A program made the translations under genes and the position numbers. DNA of 64,000 bases from Thereva unica (Eukaryota > Arthropoda > Insecta > Diptera > Therevidae). The notes beneath the pieces are model-generated. The model had not been told where the DNA came from. It made no database searches and was given only the letters and a program-made list of their open reading frames with translations. This document shows positions 21,736 through 33,305 of this stretch, in pieces. The stretch's first letter is position 1. The number at the start of each line of letters is the position of its first letter. The DNA lies in assembly GCA_949987705.1 (NCBI GenBank), contig OX465283.1, forward strand, positions 48,956,953-49,020,952, read 5' to 3'.

Positions 21736-24654
21736 GCTTAGTAAATCCTGGACCAAATATGACGTGCCGTGCCGCAGCGGTACGTACCCCAACAATCGAA
21801 TATATTTAGATCTACGTCATATGAACACTCATGTTCGTACGCTCGGCTCTTTATATTGCGGTACATTTCTTTTTTAACATTGAATGTCCTAGCGCGGAAG
21901 CGATTCGATTAAGTTTATTTGTAACGATTCGAAAGTGATTAATAGTATTATAATTCAGAAGGAAGCACAATTGGTTCGGTTTCCTTTTGCCTCCTTGCTA
22001 AACGAACAATCGAGCAGCCATTCCCTTTTGCGCACTACTAATAAGAAGCATTTGTGTAGGTGTTAGTTTTCACTCGAAAAAATGATGCTTAAAAAGTTAG
22101 AACTCCTTTCTTTCTTCCTTTTGCCTATCTGTTCTAAAAACCGGTCTTATAGTGTTGTCGTTATGATCCGTGTATGCCGCCCATTGGAAGCAAGAGAGGC
22201 ACCATAAGTTGCAAGAACAGATAAGTGCGAGAACTTTTTGCAATAATGCTGACTTGCTGACGGGCTTGTTTTAAGGAAAGAGGGGCAAAAGGAAGAGTGA
22301 AAGTTGTTGTAACTTTTCGAACATAAATTTTTGGCGTGAAAACTAATACAAGCACAAATTTTTCTTCTTATATTCTTCTTTTTTGTGTATGGTGATTTTG
22401 AGTTGTGCTTATTTTTTGGCGAATACTATAGCATTAGTAACTATATTTTATCCAGAGGGGGCATAGACAATCCGAATATGGATTTACTGTTAATGACCAT
22501 TTTTATAATGAAGCTCTGATAATGTTAAAGGATCGTAGTTGGATCTGAATTGATGAAAGAGCTCAGTTATAAAATAAGAGTCCATCGTTACATCAAAGAA
22601 AATGAACCAACATTATCGTGAATAGAACGGATTGTATAAGACACCATCATAAATCGTATTGAAACAGATGAAGGGGATATTATCTTTTTAGATATACAAG
22701 GTAGCACTGGTAAATCGTTTCTTATTTAATTGGTTATAGATCAAATCTGAGTGAAAAAGCACTAATCCGATTTGCATTCTCATATAAGAATCATCTGAAA
22801 AAGCGGCTACGTTAATGGAATGCGGAAAAAAACCACATTCTGCGTTAAAATTTCCATTAAATGTTGCCGAAGATGAGTATCTAAAATTAAAAGTATTTGA
22901 ATGCATGTCTTTTATATTAAATATATAAAAGAAAACTGCACAGAAATACCAAAAAGAATTGCAGCGAAGCGGGTTGTCCTCAGCTAGTTCAATAAAAAAT
23001 TACTAAATTTTAATTAGCAAAATATTCAGAATTGATACGCTAAAATACTTTTAGATTCTAATAGCTTAATAGCAGAAAACAAAGAAAAATTGCCCACGTA
23101 TATGTAGTATTATACACTGGAGCAAGATTGTCAATTCGTAAAAGTGCAGTCTATACATTTTTTAATTAATGGGTGAACTAGAAACGTACAAGCGCCGTGC
23201 TTTATTTTTCTGTTTCCGTCTAGTCCTTCTGCGCTCGGAAATGGAAGTCATTATTTTAGAATTCACTACGAATGTTCTATGCGAGCAGTTAATTCGCATC
23301 GAATTTTTGAATACATGCTATAAATCCTTTTTTCGTGGCCGCATTGCCGAAACGGGTAACATGGGTCTTCTGAAATTTTAAAGCTTGTTTCTCGATATGT
23401 GAAAAAACGAGCGAAAAAAAAATTGGAAATGAAATGAAAGATATTTAGTGCCGGGTCTCTTAGCTGCTTTAAGCATAATAAAAAATTTCCATAAATTCAA
23501 ATGTTTTTGTTGCGTGAAAATTTTATGATTTTATAATTTAAGGTATAATTTGTTGTTTCACCCCAAAACCTCAGCAAGAAAACCAAATCTTTTCATAATT
23601 AATACTCGCACAAAGCTACGAAGAGGTTAATATTAATTCAAGGTTCCCATTTTAATGAGGAATCCTAAGTAAAAATAACATGTTAGGGAAAACATAAATA
23701 TAATGAAATTGAGAGAATATTTAATACTCCCATGCATACTAAAGAATTGGGAAGAAGAATTTCATTTCATCTCCTAACTCTTTCGTTTATTTAAAAGGGA
23801 GAGGTGATAACAGAAAACAAGCTCAAAGCCGATTTATTATAATTTTGGTTGGCCTTGAATTCTTCTTTACCCGACGCTGAATTCATCTTCATGATACCCT
23901 TGCTAGCAAGTGTAGCACTTTCACTCAAAGGAAAGATTTTGATTGACAAGTTATAAAGTGTGAAGGTGTATCAAAGATCTCAAGGTCAAAAAATCCAATG
24001 TACTCAACAATATCATAGAGACAATAATTCAAAAAAATCTTGGGGAATATTCATCTGGAATGTAGCCAAATAGTAGGGAAAACTAGTACGGCTTTAGACA
24101 AAAAAGATTTACTGACCAAAGTGTTAACCTCGCTTTGACGAACCTGGCCCGTCTCTACTTCCCTCTTCATCTAAAAGCCCGCGAGAAACGTACTTAGGAA
24201 CGAACAGTCTAATCACGGTCTTATAGCTCGTCGTTCAAACATTATAGTTCTTGCCCTTAATAAAGAAAGGTTATGGGGTGCGCCATTTAGACCTTCGGTA
24301 TTTTAATATTGAATAACTTTGACATTTTGAATTATTTTCTGAATACAATGTCGGTTAAATGACCACTTCCATTCAAAACGCAAAAAGCACCTATTTTAAG
24401 CCCGATATACCCTATTGCCGTATTACTCCGCCTTCGTTGAATATCGTTGTCCGAATGACGATAGAAAATTGCAGTGGGGATGACGAAGCCATGTTTTTGG
24501 CCCCAGCGAAAAATCACATCCTAGTTGATGTTTCTCCGTACGGTTGTACGCCGCATCATTCGTCGAGGCGCGCGTTTGGCTGGCCGGTAACGGCTAAACA
24601 ATCGAGGGGCTACTATGCTACGTTCGGATAAAAATTTTGGTGTAGGATTTAGCC
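21736..24654. other. Mostly unassigned; weak LINE hint near 24.1 kb
   Basis: At 24090-24135 the plus strand gives YGFRQKRFTDQSVNLA, resembling the QYGFRxxRST block of LINE reverse transcriptases, with no continuation I can follow. The 24280-24640 section (GGTGCGCCATTTAGACC onward) has overlapping frames on both strands and the feel of a decayed mariner-like end, unproven. The rest is unremarkable AT-rich sequence. Confidence 0.35.
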
Positions 24655-24850
24655 ATATCTTAAGGCCCCCTTACCCATACAGGTCGACGGCAGGTCATGG
24701 CCTGAAAGTTTTCGCCTTGAACTCAAGTATATCACCGCGCTCTCACCGGGCGCCAACTGGATGGGGCCTGCAGTCCAAGAAATCTGACAAAAATCTTTAT
24801 GTGTGTGGGCATTTATAGTCAGTTTGTTCCTGAAAATTTGTACTTATATT
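24655..24850 (+). repeat. Dispersed repeat, copy B (hAT-like MITE interior)
   Basis: This segment (GGCCCCCTTACCCATACAGG, GTCATGGCCTGAAAG, GCCTGCAGTCCAAGAAA, CTGACAAAAATCTTTATG) matches 55170-55350 in the same orientation and 3245-3425 inverted. It lacks the GGTCGGCAACC terminus, so it is an internal fragment of the same MITE family. Confidence 0.7.
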
Positions 24851-24959
24851 CAGTCTCAAGCTGTGAATTTACGGCACGAATTCACGTCGCCCACTCGGAA
24901 CTGAAAGCAAAGCGCGAACTAGGTGCGAAATCCATCCACACTCGCGATCGCGCTTGTTG

Positions 24960-25210
24960 ACGGGTATTCACGGAGTGAGTCTCCAGCCGCCTTAAGGCAC
25001 AAACATATATAATCGGAGACGGTAACGGGCGGCTGTTTGCTACAAAATTACCCATAAATTTAATTTCTCTGCGCCGCCTGATCATTGTGTTAGCAAATAC
25101 GATGGTGGTAGATATTTGTAGAAAAATGAAGAAAGCTTGTAACTGACCGCAGACGTTAAAAGGTGAACATCGAAGAACACCGTCGCTTGCAATGGTATAG
25201 CAGTTTATGA
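24960..25210 (+). repeat. Uninterrupted copy of the repeat hit by Transib 1
   Basis: AAGGCACAAACATATATAAT, CGGGCGGCTG, ATAAATTTAATTTCTCTGCG and CCGCCTG correspond to the two flanks of the Transib element at 7381-8403 without an insertion. This supports the deduced insertion point. The repeat's own class is unknown. Confidence 0.5.
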
Positions 25211-25596
25211 ACAAGCGACCTTTTTGAATGTCTAAACCAGTGGTTCCCAAACTTTATTTCGTACGAAACCTTTCTACAATGTATAAAATTTGGCGGAACC
25301 CAACGATGAACAAATAAAATAATATATGTTATATATTTATCTTTTAATATATTTTAAAACGTTTTTATTAGCCCGCTTTCTTGTCTGTCTGTTTCGGTAC
25401 ATATCTTGCAATCGATTTTTTGAATACTTCCGATCACCCTGAAATTTTGCACACAACTTCACCTCTGATGCAATATGGTATACTCATTATACCGTTAGAT
25501 CCATGGCGGTCGTCTCAAGAGGACGGATTACTGTTTTCTTCACGGAACAAATTTTGCAATTAATTTTTCAAATACTTCCGGATATCCTTCTTCTTC

Positions 25597-25813
25597 TTCT
25601 TTACCGGCTCTACAACCGGGATCCGGTCTTGGCCTCGCGCAACTGTTCTCTCCACCGGTCCCGATTCTGAGCCGATGTCATCCAGTTTGGCATCCCTAAA
25701 CTCTGAGCGTCCTGGTCCACGCCATCCTTCCAGCGAAGGTTGGGCCTCCCTCGCTGTCGCACCCCATAGGTCTTACCGCATTCCGCATATCCTATCATGC
25801 TGAAATTTTGCAT
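25597..25813 (-). mobile_element. Nested LINE 3' end, RTE-like C-terminus
   Basis: On the minus strand an open frame reads RQRGRPNLRWKDGVDQDAQS, LGMPNW...AQNRDRWREQLRE and ends near GSRL. This is the conserved last ~40 residues of RTE-like/'craniofacial development protein 2-like' reverse transcriptases (GRPxxRWxDxV...LGxxNW...AxDRxxWR). It continues into a short 3' UTR and an AAAGAAGAAGAA tail. ATATCCT on both sides (25591-25597; about 25788-25794) may be the target duplication. It sits inside the hAT at 25238-26280, so it arrived later. It is a 5'-truncated, non-functional copy. Confidence 0.75.
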
Positions 25814-26026
25814 ACAGCTTTAGCTCCGATGACAATGCAATATGGTATACTCGATATACCTTTACATTCATGGCGGCAGTCTCAGAGGGGCGGATTGAAA
25901 TATTCTTCACCACCCCTTCGACATGGGCATCAAACGAAAGGGTATGATAAGTAGAACACCATAAGCAATATAGTATACTTAATATATCGTTTGGCCCATG
26001 GCGGCCATCTCAAGAGGACGGGTTAC

Positions 26027-26116
26027 CATTTTCTTCACAACCACCTCGACATGGGAATATGGTATGGCGGCCATTTTCTTCACAACCACCTCGACATGGG
26101 AATATGGTATGGCGGC
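26027..26116. repeat. Exact 45 bp tandem duplication
   Basis: Units 26027-26071 and 26072-26116 are identical (start CATTTTCTTCACAACCACCT). Their perfect identity, against the diverged neighbouring units of the same hAT element, suggests a recent slip or duplication. Confidence 0.9.
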
Positions 26117-26288
26117 CAAAATGTTACGCGGCGTGACGTAGATCAAATTTCAAGGAAGAGTAGTAAGAACGCGTTAAACGGTCGGCGCAGCGCCAGTGAG
26201 TCTGCGGATGTATTTGCGCTTCAGCGCTGGTGACACGGAACCCTAAAATTTTGTCGTGGAACCCACTTTGGGAATCACTAGTCTAAAC

Positions 26289-28834
26289 GAACCAACTTGT
26301 ATCAACGCATTAACCGGTTTGACGAGTCAGTTGCCTAGTTGTACCAGATGTCTTCAAATTTTTTGACAGAGTATAGAACAACTAGTCCACTAGTTTGTGG
26401 GGTCGCAATGGGTCGCGGACATGAAACGACATAGAGTTTCGTCAATAGCCCATTTTAGAGATATTTTTTTGGTCGTATTACCGTATTACCGCTATCTACT
26501 ATAGCTTCGAATTCAGTCCAAAGAGCAGCATATCACTCTAGGCCGCAATGTAGCCGGGGATGTATGCATTCTGACGCTAAAGCTATTTTTCAAATTCTCA
26601 GACGCACCTCACCGTTTACACCTCCGTTTACTTTGATTTAAGATTTTTCAACTGCACTCTTCGACATAAAATAAGAAGGACGTTGCTTAATAACGAACGA
26701 ATGACATTAAACCGCGTATCGATTTTATGAGACATGTAATAGCACATAGCGGCTTTATGAACATTAACATACTCTTGCACTGTTCAATTAAAAACCACAT
26801 TTTACAAAAGAATCATAATTATATGATATCATTGTCGAAACATGAAAATCATTCGCGATGGAATATGGTTTTTATATTTTTTATTATTCCTTTAAAACTT
26901 TATTTTAATAAAACTAAAGAAGATTGAATTATATGATAAAAAGTCCTTTATTATGAAATAATTGAATGTAAATCGAATGTCATGCAGAAATATGACAACG
27001 AAATATTCCTTTTGGGCAGATTATTGTTATACAGCAAAAAAGAATGAATATTTCGAAGGTCATCCATGCTAGAGTAAAAATTGTCCTACATAATCCTCAA
27101 AGTATTTTCAGTGTGGCACATTGATTTATTGTGAAGGATTTATTAAAAATAAAAATGGGTGTGGAAAAATTGTTACGCAGAAGTAAATGGCATCGAAAAA
27201 GACCGAAGGCAGTTTGTCAATATCAATTAATTTATTTAATATACATAATGCTTTTTAAACTCCATTCATTTTTTTGTATGTAAATTTGATCTATAAATCT
27301 GTATGAAGTATATCTGTGTTATTGAGTATCTTTGCACAGTGGAAGCAAACATAGTTTTCTTTTGTTTTATACACAAATTAATAAGGACCAATTGCAGAAT
27401 AGCAAGAAATTAAAATATAAAACAATATATGCAAAAACTATGAAATTTTTGTATAAAGGACAATTAGCTTACTATTTAAATATCTATTTGATATGATTTA
27501 ACAAACGAGGTATGAAACAGACCGTCTACCCATCAGCAATCACACCTTTATGATTACCTGCCTGAAGTTATGACTTCTCTTGCTATGATAAACGAACAGC
27601 CCGAAGTGCTGTTGTTGAACCCACGTGTCTGCACGCTCACGGAATACTTGAGAATTCTGACTTTTCTGACTTCCTGTTTTTTTGAAAACATGTCAGAGAT
27701 TAATAATTTTAAGAAAAGGAATATTTGAACACAGACAAGAAGAAATGGGAAATATAAGGTGGAACATTAAGGTATATGATAAAGTAAGAAGAAAGCTGAA
27801 AGTTTTTATATACATATGTATCTTTTCTGCTAATAAAAGCAAAACATCGTAGATGGAGTTTTATCCGCGTATATTCTTTATGTTCCTTAAAAGGGAGATC
27901 CTGGGATGTGACGCCTCCCACTGTCACCTCTAACTTCTACTGCGCTTTTCAACTGTTGACGCTCTGACGCTGTTAACTGATTGCCCAATTTATTCTAAGT
28001 GGTTCCTTCTTCTGTCGTTTCTTAACGCGGCTAAGGAATTGTTGGGGTGCCGCAGAAACGTTATCAGGGCCTTTATTCTTTTTGTCGAGTGACGTGACAA
28101 CGTTCGTATTGGCTTTAATCTCACATTCTCATTGTCGATCTAAGTGACTGATGATGTCTACATCGCGAAGTGGAGAATTCTAATTTTCAAAGTGACGATG
28201 TGTGAAGTAATATTTTTGTCGAGCCCTTTGTTGGTAGGCACTGGGCTATTATTAGTTTAAGTATTTCTTGGTTAATGGTTATTTTGAGGAAATTTTAATA
28301 AAAATTACATTTTTCTTCTAATAGAAGCACAAATCAATTAATACTGCCGCATTGACCGCTTCTTACTTCACCCTGCAATGAAGTATGAAACAAACTTCGA
28401 ACAATTTTTAAAATTTGTTGAACTGCTGTCAATTGAGAAAAAGAAATTGTAAAAACGGCGGCAATGAATAAAATTAAAAAAAATATATATAGTTTAAAAA
28501 ACTAAAAAATACGCTTTTACTTAAAATACGTCTTTACTAAAATGTAAAAAATAATTTTTAACGTAATGTTTTTATTGCTCCAGCCAGTATGTGGAAACAA
28601 CATATCTTTCGAAATGTAAAAAGCGTAGGACTCGTTACCTATATTCTTATTTTATTAACATCGGAACTTTTCTGTAGCGCCCCAACCTTTTTTTCATTTC
28701 GTAAGGTAGGTTGTTTTCACATGCTGGCAGACCAATACAAACTTTACACTCAAAATTATTTTTTACTGTTTAGTTCATTTCAAAGTAAAGGCGTATTAGT
28801 TTTTAAAACTATATTTTTAATTTTCCACTTTTTA
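26289..28834. other. AT-rich non-coding stretch
   Basis: Nothing recognised. The 122-codon open frame at 28589-28957 (plus) is hydrophobic and low in complexity and runs into a tandem repeat, so I do not count it as a gene. Confidence 0.45.
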
Positions 28835-29168
28835 GTCTACATATGTGTTCCGCCATTTTGTGGTGACCGTCATATTAGATTTAAAATGACGTCACCCAGC
28901 TACTGTACTATACGCATCATACACATTTATTTGATACCCATAACGAGGGTTTTGTAAAGAAAAAACCGCCACATTTTGAATTTGAAATGACGCCACACAG
29001 CTAATACTATTCTATTGGTCATATTCTTTCATTTGATACCATACGGAGTGGGTTGTAAAGAAAATCGTATCCGCCATTCTGTATAGTCCGCCATTTTGAA
29101 ATTTGCATGACGCTACGTAGCTAATTGTATTCTACTTGACATTCCCTTTCATTTGATACCCATGTCGA
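28835..29168 (-). repeat. Diverged tandem repeat shared with hAT and Helitron-like elements
   Basis: Two to three units of about 115-125 bp each contain CCGCCATTTTG, ATGACGTCAC or variant, AGCTA, and CATTTGATACCCAT.TCGAG. Read on the minus strand (TCGACATGGGTATCAAATGA, AAGGGAATGTCAAGTAGAA) they match units in the hAT at 25850-25990 and in the Helitron-like element at 41210-41720. No transposon ends flank this block; it abuts a LINE relic. Confidence 0.65.
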
Positions 29169-29169
29169 G

Positions 29170-30010
29170 GAGCACAGTTGCAGTCTTCGGATCAACTTCT
29201 TCTCGAATATATCAATCTTGTCCGTGGATTTTTGGGAGATACTTCATGCTTCACACTCCTACGTAGCTATTGTACTTATGATGGTTTTGTAGATTCTTAT
29301 TTTGGCTTTTCTGTGGATATCTCTGGATTTCATTACTGGCAATAGTGAGAAATATGTTCGGTTTGTAGCGTTTATTCTTTTTTGCACGTCTATTGTTTCA
29401 TCGTTGTTTTCGCTGATTATGGACCCCAGGTAGTTAAATTGGTTTACCCTTTCGAAGTTATATTCCCCCAGGTAGTATTGTAATTTTTTCTTCTTTCCAA
29501 CCTTGACTGAATAAGAATCTTACTCTTGTCTGCATTTATTTGCGGTCCTATATGTTGGCTAATTCCGTCAATATTTTTCTAAGTTATGATCTGGCAAGGT
29601 AGTTTATGTCGTCGGCATATTCTGCCAATTGTTTAGATTTGTTAAGCAGGGCTGGGTTCTCATCAATGTTTATTTGAGAATTAATCCTTCTAGGTCCAGC
29701 ATTGTCGCATACCTTTTTTCTCTGTCGATTCTCTCATATGCTTATTTGAAGTCTATGAAAAGTTGATGCACGTCGATGCTGTGTTCCTATTATTTTTGGA
29801 GGATTTGCCTTATTGAAAAAATTCCATTTTTGATCTATTTCTTCTAAATCCTGATTGGTATTCACTTATTGCGGCTTCAGCATAAGGTTCCAGTCTGGCT
29901 TTAATCATGTTTAAGCCAAAATATGACAGAAAATATTCATAGAGTAAGTAAGTTCGAGCACCTGTCAACGAAGCTAGATATACGTCGAGCCTGCGAGATA
30001 TTATGAAAAA
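29170..30010 (-). pseudogene. Decayed LINE RT fragment, RTE-like
   Basis: Minus-strand reading gives, in order, ISEYQSGFRRNRSKMEFFQ, a QLFIDFK.AYERI motif A region, then after breaks QFNYLGSIISENND, VQKRINATNRTYF, KSRDIHRKAKIRIYKTII and FEKKLIRRLQ. These follow the order of RTE-like reverse transcriptases from RT motif A to the conserved YLGS block. Motif C is near 29605-29625 in disrupted form. Numerous stops make it inactive. Confidence 0.7.
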
Positions 30011-30056
30011 CATGCTAGAAAGCTGTTCTTTATACTCTAGTGTTCTGCTATACAGT

Positions 30057-31696
30057 CAGGGGCGGCGCTTTCATAGGTGCGAATGGTGCGCTTGCACCGG
30101 GCGCCATTTGTCGGGGGCGCAGTTTCAGAAATTAAGATTTTAAAAAAATTTTAAACTTTGAAATATAAAAATTGAAAAGAATTCTCACGGGTGCAAGAAA
30201 TTGCACAAATTTTATCCAATTTCTGTCCCTATACTTTCTTATGCAAGATAATACGGGGAAATTTCACTTTTCCTCGTGCAAGAAGTTTCCAGAGATTTTA
30301 GCTTGGAGATTCGAGAATTTTGGGAAAAAACTCTCTCAAACTCCCTTTTTTGAAAATTCTGTAAATAGAACCATATTCACTCACACAAAGGAAAAATTGT
30401 TCCATTGGCTCTGTACTATGTATTGCTGTTTACCGTGATTGATATAAGCTTGAAGGTACTTTTAAATTCTGTTTCAATTAAAGAGGTAAACGAACCAAAC
30501 GAGGAGAACAAAACTCCTTGTGGCGAGAACTCCTCTTTAATTGCTCTTTTTTATTTGTTCCTTTATATCCCGGTTTAACCGGCTCAGTTCAGTTCAATCC
30601 GCATAAGTGGCTTCCGCGGCTGGCACGTTCCGTTCATGCTTGAAATAGTTGCTGTTTTTTCACCAGAAGTTAGAGATGCAAAGCTCACTGGAATGATATT
30701 CCCTTATTCCAGTTGGTCATTCTCTTTTGAGTGAGCTTTTATGTTCCAACTTAATTTCATGTTCTGAACTTAGCCTTTATTTTTCCTGAGTTCATTATGT
30801 GAAAACTCAGGCAAAAATTGAGGTTCAAGTACACCAATTTGCTTAAACTTGCGATTTCGGCCGGCGAATTCGGGATAGTAATATCTAATAAATATTATGG
30901 CCAGTTTCACACGGACCAACCAACCAAAATTGGCTATAATCGTCAATTACCTTTTGTAGTTCGATGAAGAATCGCATGGGTTTTTACAAAAGCCAAATTT
31001 CCCAATAAACTATCGTTATACCCCGGCTTCACCGCCAAAATTTCGCAAGTTCGAGCAAATTAGTCTACTGTACTTTAAAATTTCCTGATTTCCCATACAT
31101 TTTTCACATTTTAAAGTCAGGAAAAAATGCCTGCTTTGGGCCTACAGAACATGAAATTGAGTTTCCAAGTAAAAGCTCGCTCAAAAGAGAGTAAAAAATT
31201 GGAATAATTCCAGTGAGCTTTTGCATTTCTAATTTCTGGCGAAAAAGCAACAACAACTTCAAGCACGAACTGAACATGCTAGCCGGTGAAGCCACTTATG
31301 CCGATTGAAGTGAACTTGATTAATCTGAGGCCGGTGAAGCCGGGGTATTAGAGGCTTTCAATATTAACTCTCCCTTTCTCCATTTCTTTTCTTTTCTTTT
31401 CCTAGTAAAAGGGAGACAAAAAACAGCGACAACCACACAGCTATCAAAAAATTGATTCAACAATTCCGATGGTGAATGTTGACCCATGTGAAACTTACTA
31501 TCTACATAATCTTTTTAATGTTATACGGGTTAGTATAGTGCAATCTAAAATTTTGCGCAAACTATAAATTATTTCTCCCATTCAACGAATGTTTGTGTCT
31601 TTTTCCCTTATCCTTCACTGCGTTCAAAAATGAACAGCTTATGGGGCGCAATATGTCATAGTGCACCGGGCGCAAAAAATCCAAGCCCCGACCCTG
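30057..31696. mobile_element. hAT element with perfect 8 bp duplication, carrying a fold-back
   Basis: The element begins CAGGGGCGGCGCTTTC and ends (inverted) CAGGGTCGGGGCTTGG. TATACAGT flanks it exactly on both sides (30049-30056, 31697-31704). Subterminal GCACCGGGCGC motifs occur near both ends in opposite orientation. There is no transposase. The interior holds a long inverted repeat (30567-31348) and a short perfect hairpin (CAATTAAAGAGG at about 30475 with CCTCTTTAATTG at about 30532). Confidence 0.85.
30567..31348. repeat. Long fold-back: ~310 bp inverted arms
   Basis: Left arm 30567-30880 and right arm 31015-31348 are diverged reverse complements. Shared blocks include GCATAAGTGGCTTC, AAGCTCACTGGAAT, CTCTTTTGAG.GAGCTTTTA and TTTCATGTTCTG. 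Each arm is bounded by CCCCGGCTTCACCGG-type sequence (CCCGGTTTAACCGGC at the far left). The loop is about 135 bp. It lies inside the hAT element at 30057-31696. It may be a separate fold-back transposon nested in the hAT, or part of it. Confidence 0.75.
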
Positions 31697-32089
31697 TATA
31701 CAGTCACATTTTTGATAGATGTTGTAACACTGTTTGCGAGTTTTTAAAATTGTGACTACAAACTTGTGATTGTGTTGTGACATGTTACTGCTTTTAGAAT
31801 ACGGGTATTAATATGTGCAATATGAACAGATCTTTGTCAACATATTATGATAAATCCTACTAAAAGTACATATAGTTGTAAATTTACGCGATAGAACGGT
31901 GACTTGCTTCGGTGATGGCCAAAAACAAATAAGAACAGCCGGAGCCATAACCTCTCCACTATCGATGCCATAGCTCTAAGGACCCAAAAGGAAAAGCTTA
32001 GTTTGAAACTATTTTTTTTGGTTTTTCTTTCTTCTTGAAAATGTAATTTCACATATTATACACATATGAGTTAACACGACAGTTTCAGG

Positions 32090-32760
32090 TCAGCTGTAAA
32101 TGTAACTTCCAGTGCCGATTTCTATGGTTTAAAAGGCAAGTGCAAGAAAAATTCTTATTTGAAATGGGTCTGATGGTTATTATTCCTGTGAAAAGAAGCC
32201 ACGATATTCAGTGTGATGATCCAAATGAAAGCAAGCAGAAAGCTACGGTTAGTTTTTCTGTGATGGATGGAACAGGTAACATCGTACATGTCTGTAAGAA
32301 TTTGTTCATGGAGGTTTATGCAGTGGGGTTAGACAGAGTGCTGAGACTCTAGCTGTAAGGAAGAAAAGGGCCAGTCCGACTGAAAAACACAGCAGAAAAA
32401 GAGCAGCTTTACAGTTGCAAATAATGACCTTATTCTAGAGCGTGTTACATCCCTTTTGAGAGATGAAAGTCGTTATGGGAGGTTAAAAGGTTAAAACTTT
32501 AAAAAGTAAAAGAATTTAAGCCAAGGTTTAAATATCCAGGTGATTTTTTTCGTGCTTTTACAGAAAAATTTTATGACTCTTCTATCACCTACAGGTTTTT
32601 CTTTGAAAGATTTTCAACGGCAACAAAATCTCGTTAAGACACGAGCTAAACTCTTGGCACAAATTCACCGCAAGAAGTCTGAAAAAGCAAGGCAACAAAT
32701 GAAACAAGACACTGAAATCATCTCAACTCCCTGCCAGTGATGTCTGCATCTTGAAAACGT
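32090..32760 (+). pseudogene. Broken coding remnant of unknown, probably TE-linked, family
   Basis: Consecutive plus-strand frames give a cysteine-bearing start (CKCNFQCRF), then KRSHDIQCDD, TVSFSVMDGTGNIVHVCKNL, LDRVLRL, ASPTEKHSRKRAA, and later HRKKSEKAR. The VCK.hF....h..R hh sequence with a following basic stretch recalls a domain common in uncharacterised insect proteins linked to DDE-type elements, but I cannot name the family. Stops and frameshifts separate the pieces. Confidence 0.3.
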
Positions 32761-33305
32761 CCTTTTTTGCCTTCTTTGACGCATAGCCAGATATTTAAGG
32801 CAGCTATCCTGTTACAATCTGTGTGCACGTTTTGGCAACAATTCCCAGTAGGAAATTCAGTAGCGATGAAATTGGAATGTAATCATTGCTGAGATACGGA
32901 GTAATGAAAATTTGTTTTTGTTTGGTGTAGATGGAAATGCAAAATATTCACATTTCGTAGTAATTACTGAAAAACGAATCGATATTGTTATATAAGGAGT
33001 AGAGAGTACACGATACAGATTCGATTCCGGTAGATTCTTCACTGGGTAACAAGGATCACATAATCTTATGGTATGGTGATATTGCAGATGAAAATGAAAC
33101 TCTCCACTATAGCCTAAAAATTTCAACGGTTTAAGAATATACGAAATCGATAAATATCAAAATGTTCTTAGTTGGTGAAAGTGTTTAATTATTTACACTT
33201 ACTAATTCACTGCAAATCCAAGTGTTTAGCAGGTGTTTAAAAATAAAACACTTTAGTGTTTTATATCTAAACGGTAAAGTGTTTAGGGGTGGAAAACGAA
33301 ATATT
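32761..33305. other. Non-coding stretch, nothing recognised
   Basis: AT-rich, with a run of GTGTTTA motifs at 33178-33290 that suggests local repetition but no defined array. Confidence 0.4.

Larger units (their letters stand above)
25238..26280. mobile_element. Non-autonomous hAT element with perfect 8 bp duplication
   Basis: The element starts CAGTGGTTCCCAAACTTT and ends (inverted) TAGTGATTCCCAAAG. It is flanked by GTCTAAAC at 25230-25237 and 26281-26288. The CAGTGGTTCCCAAAC end and an exact 8 bp duplication are the hAT signature. The interior has no transposase. It carries diverged tandem units (ATGGCGGCCAT..., TCGACATGGG.ATCAAACGAAAG) and a nested LINE 3' end at about 25597-25800. Confidence 0.85.

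Noticed and set aside
23990..24140. LINE RT relic suggested by YGFRQKRFTDQ
   Set aside because: A single short motif without continuation in the expected order; too weak to list as a feature of its own.
24332..24640. Frames on both strands that might be a mariner-like 3' end
   Set aside because: No catalytic motif or terminal inverted repeat could be confirmed.
28589..28957. 122-codon hydrophobic plus-strand frame
   Set aside because: Low complexity, AT-driven, and overlaps the tandem repeat block.
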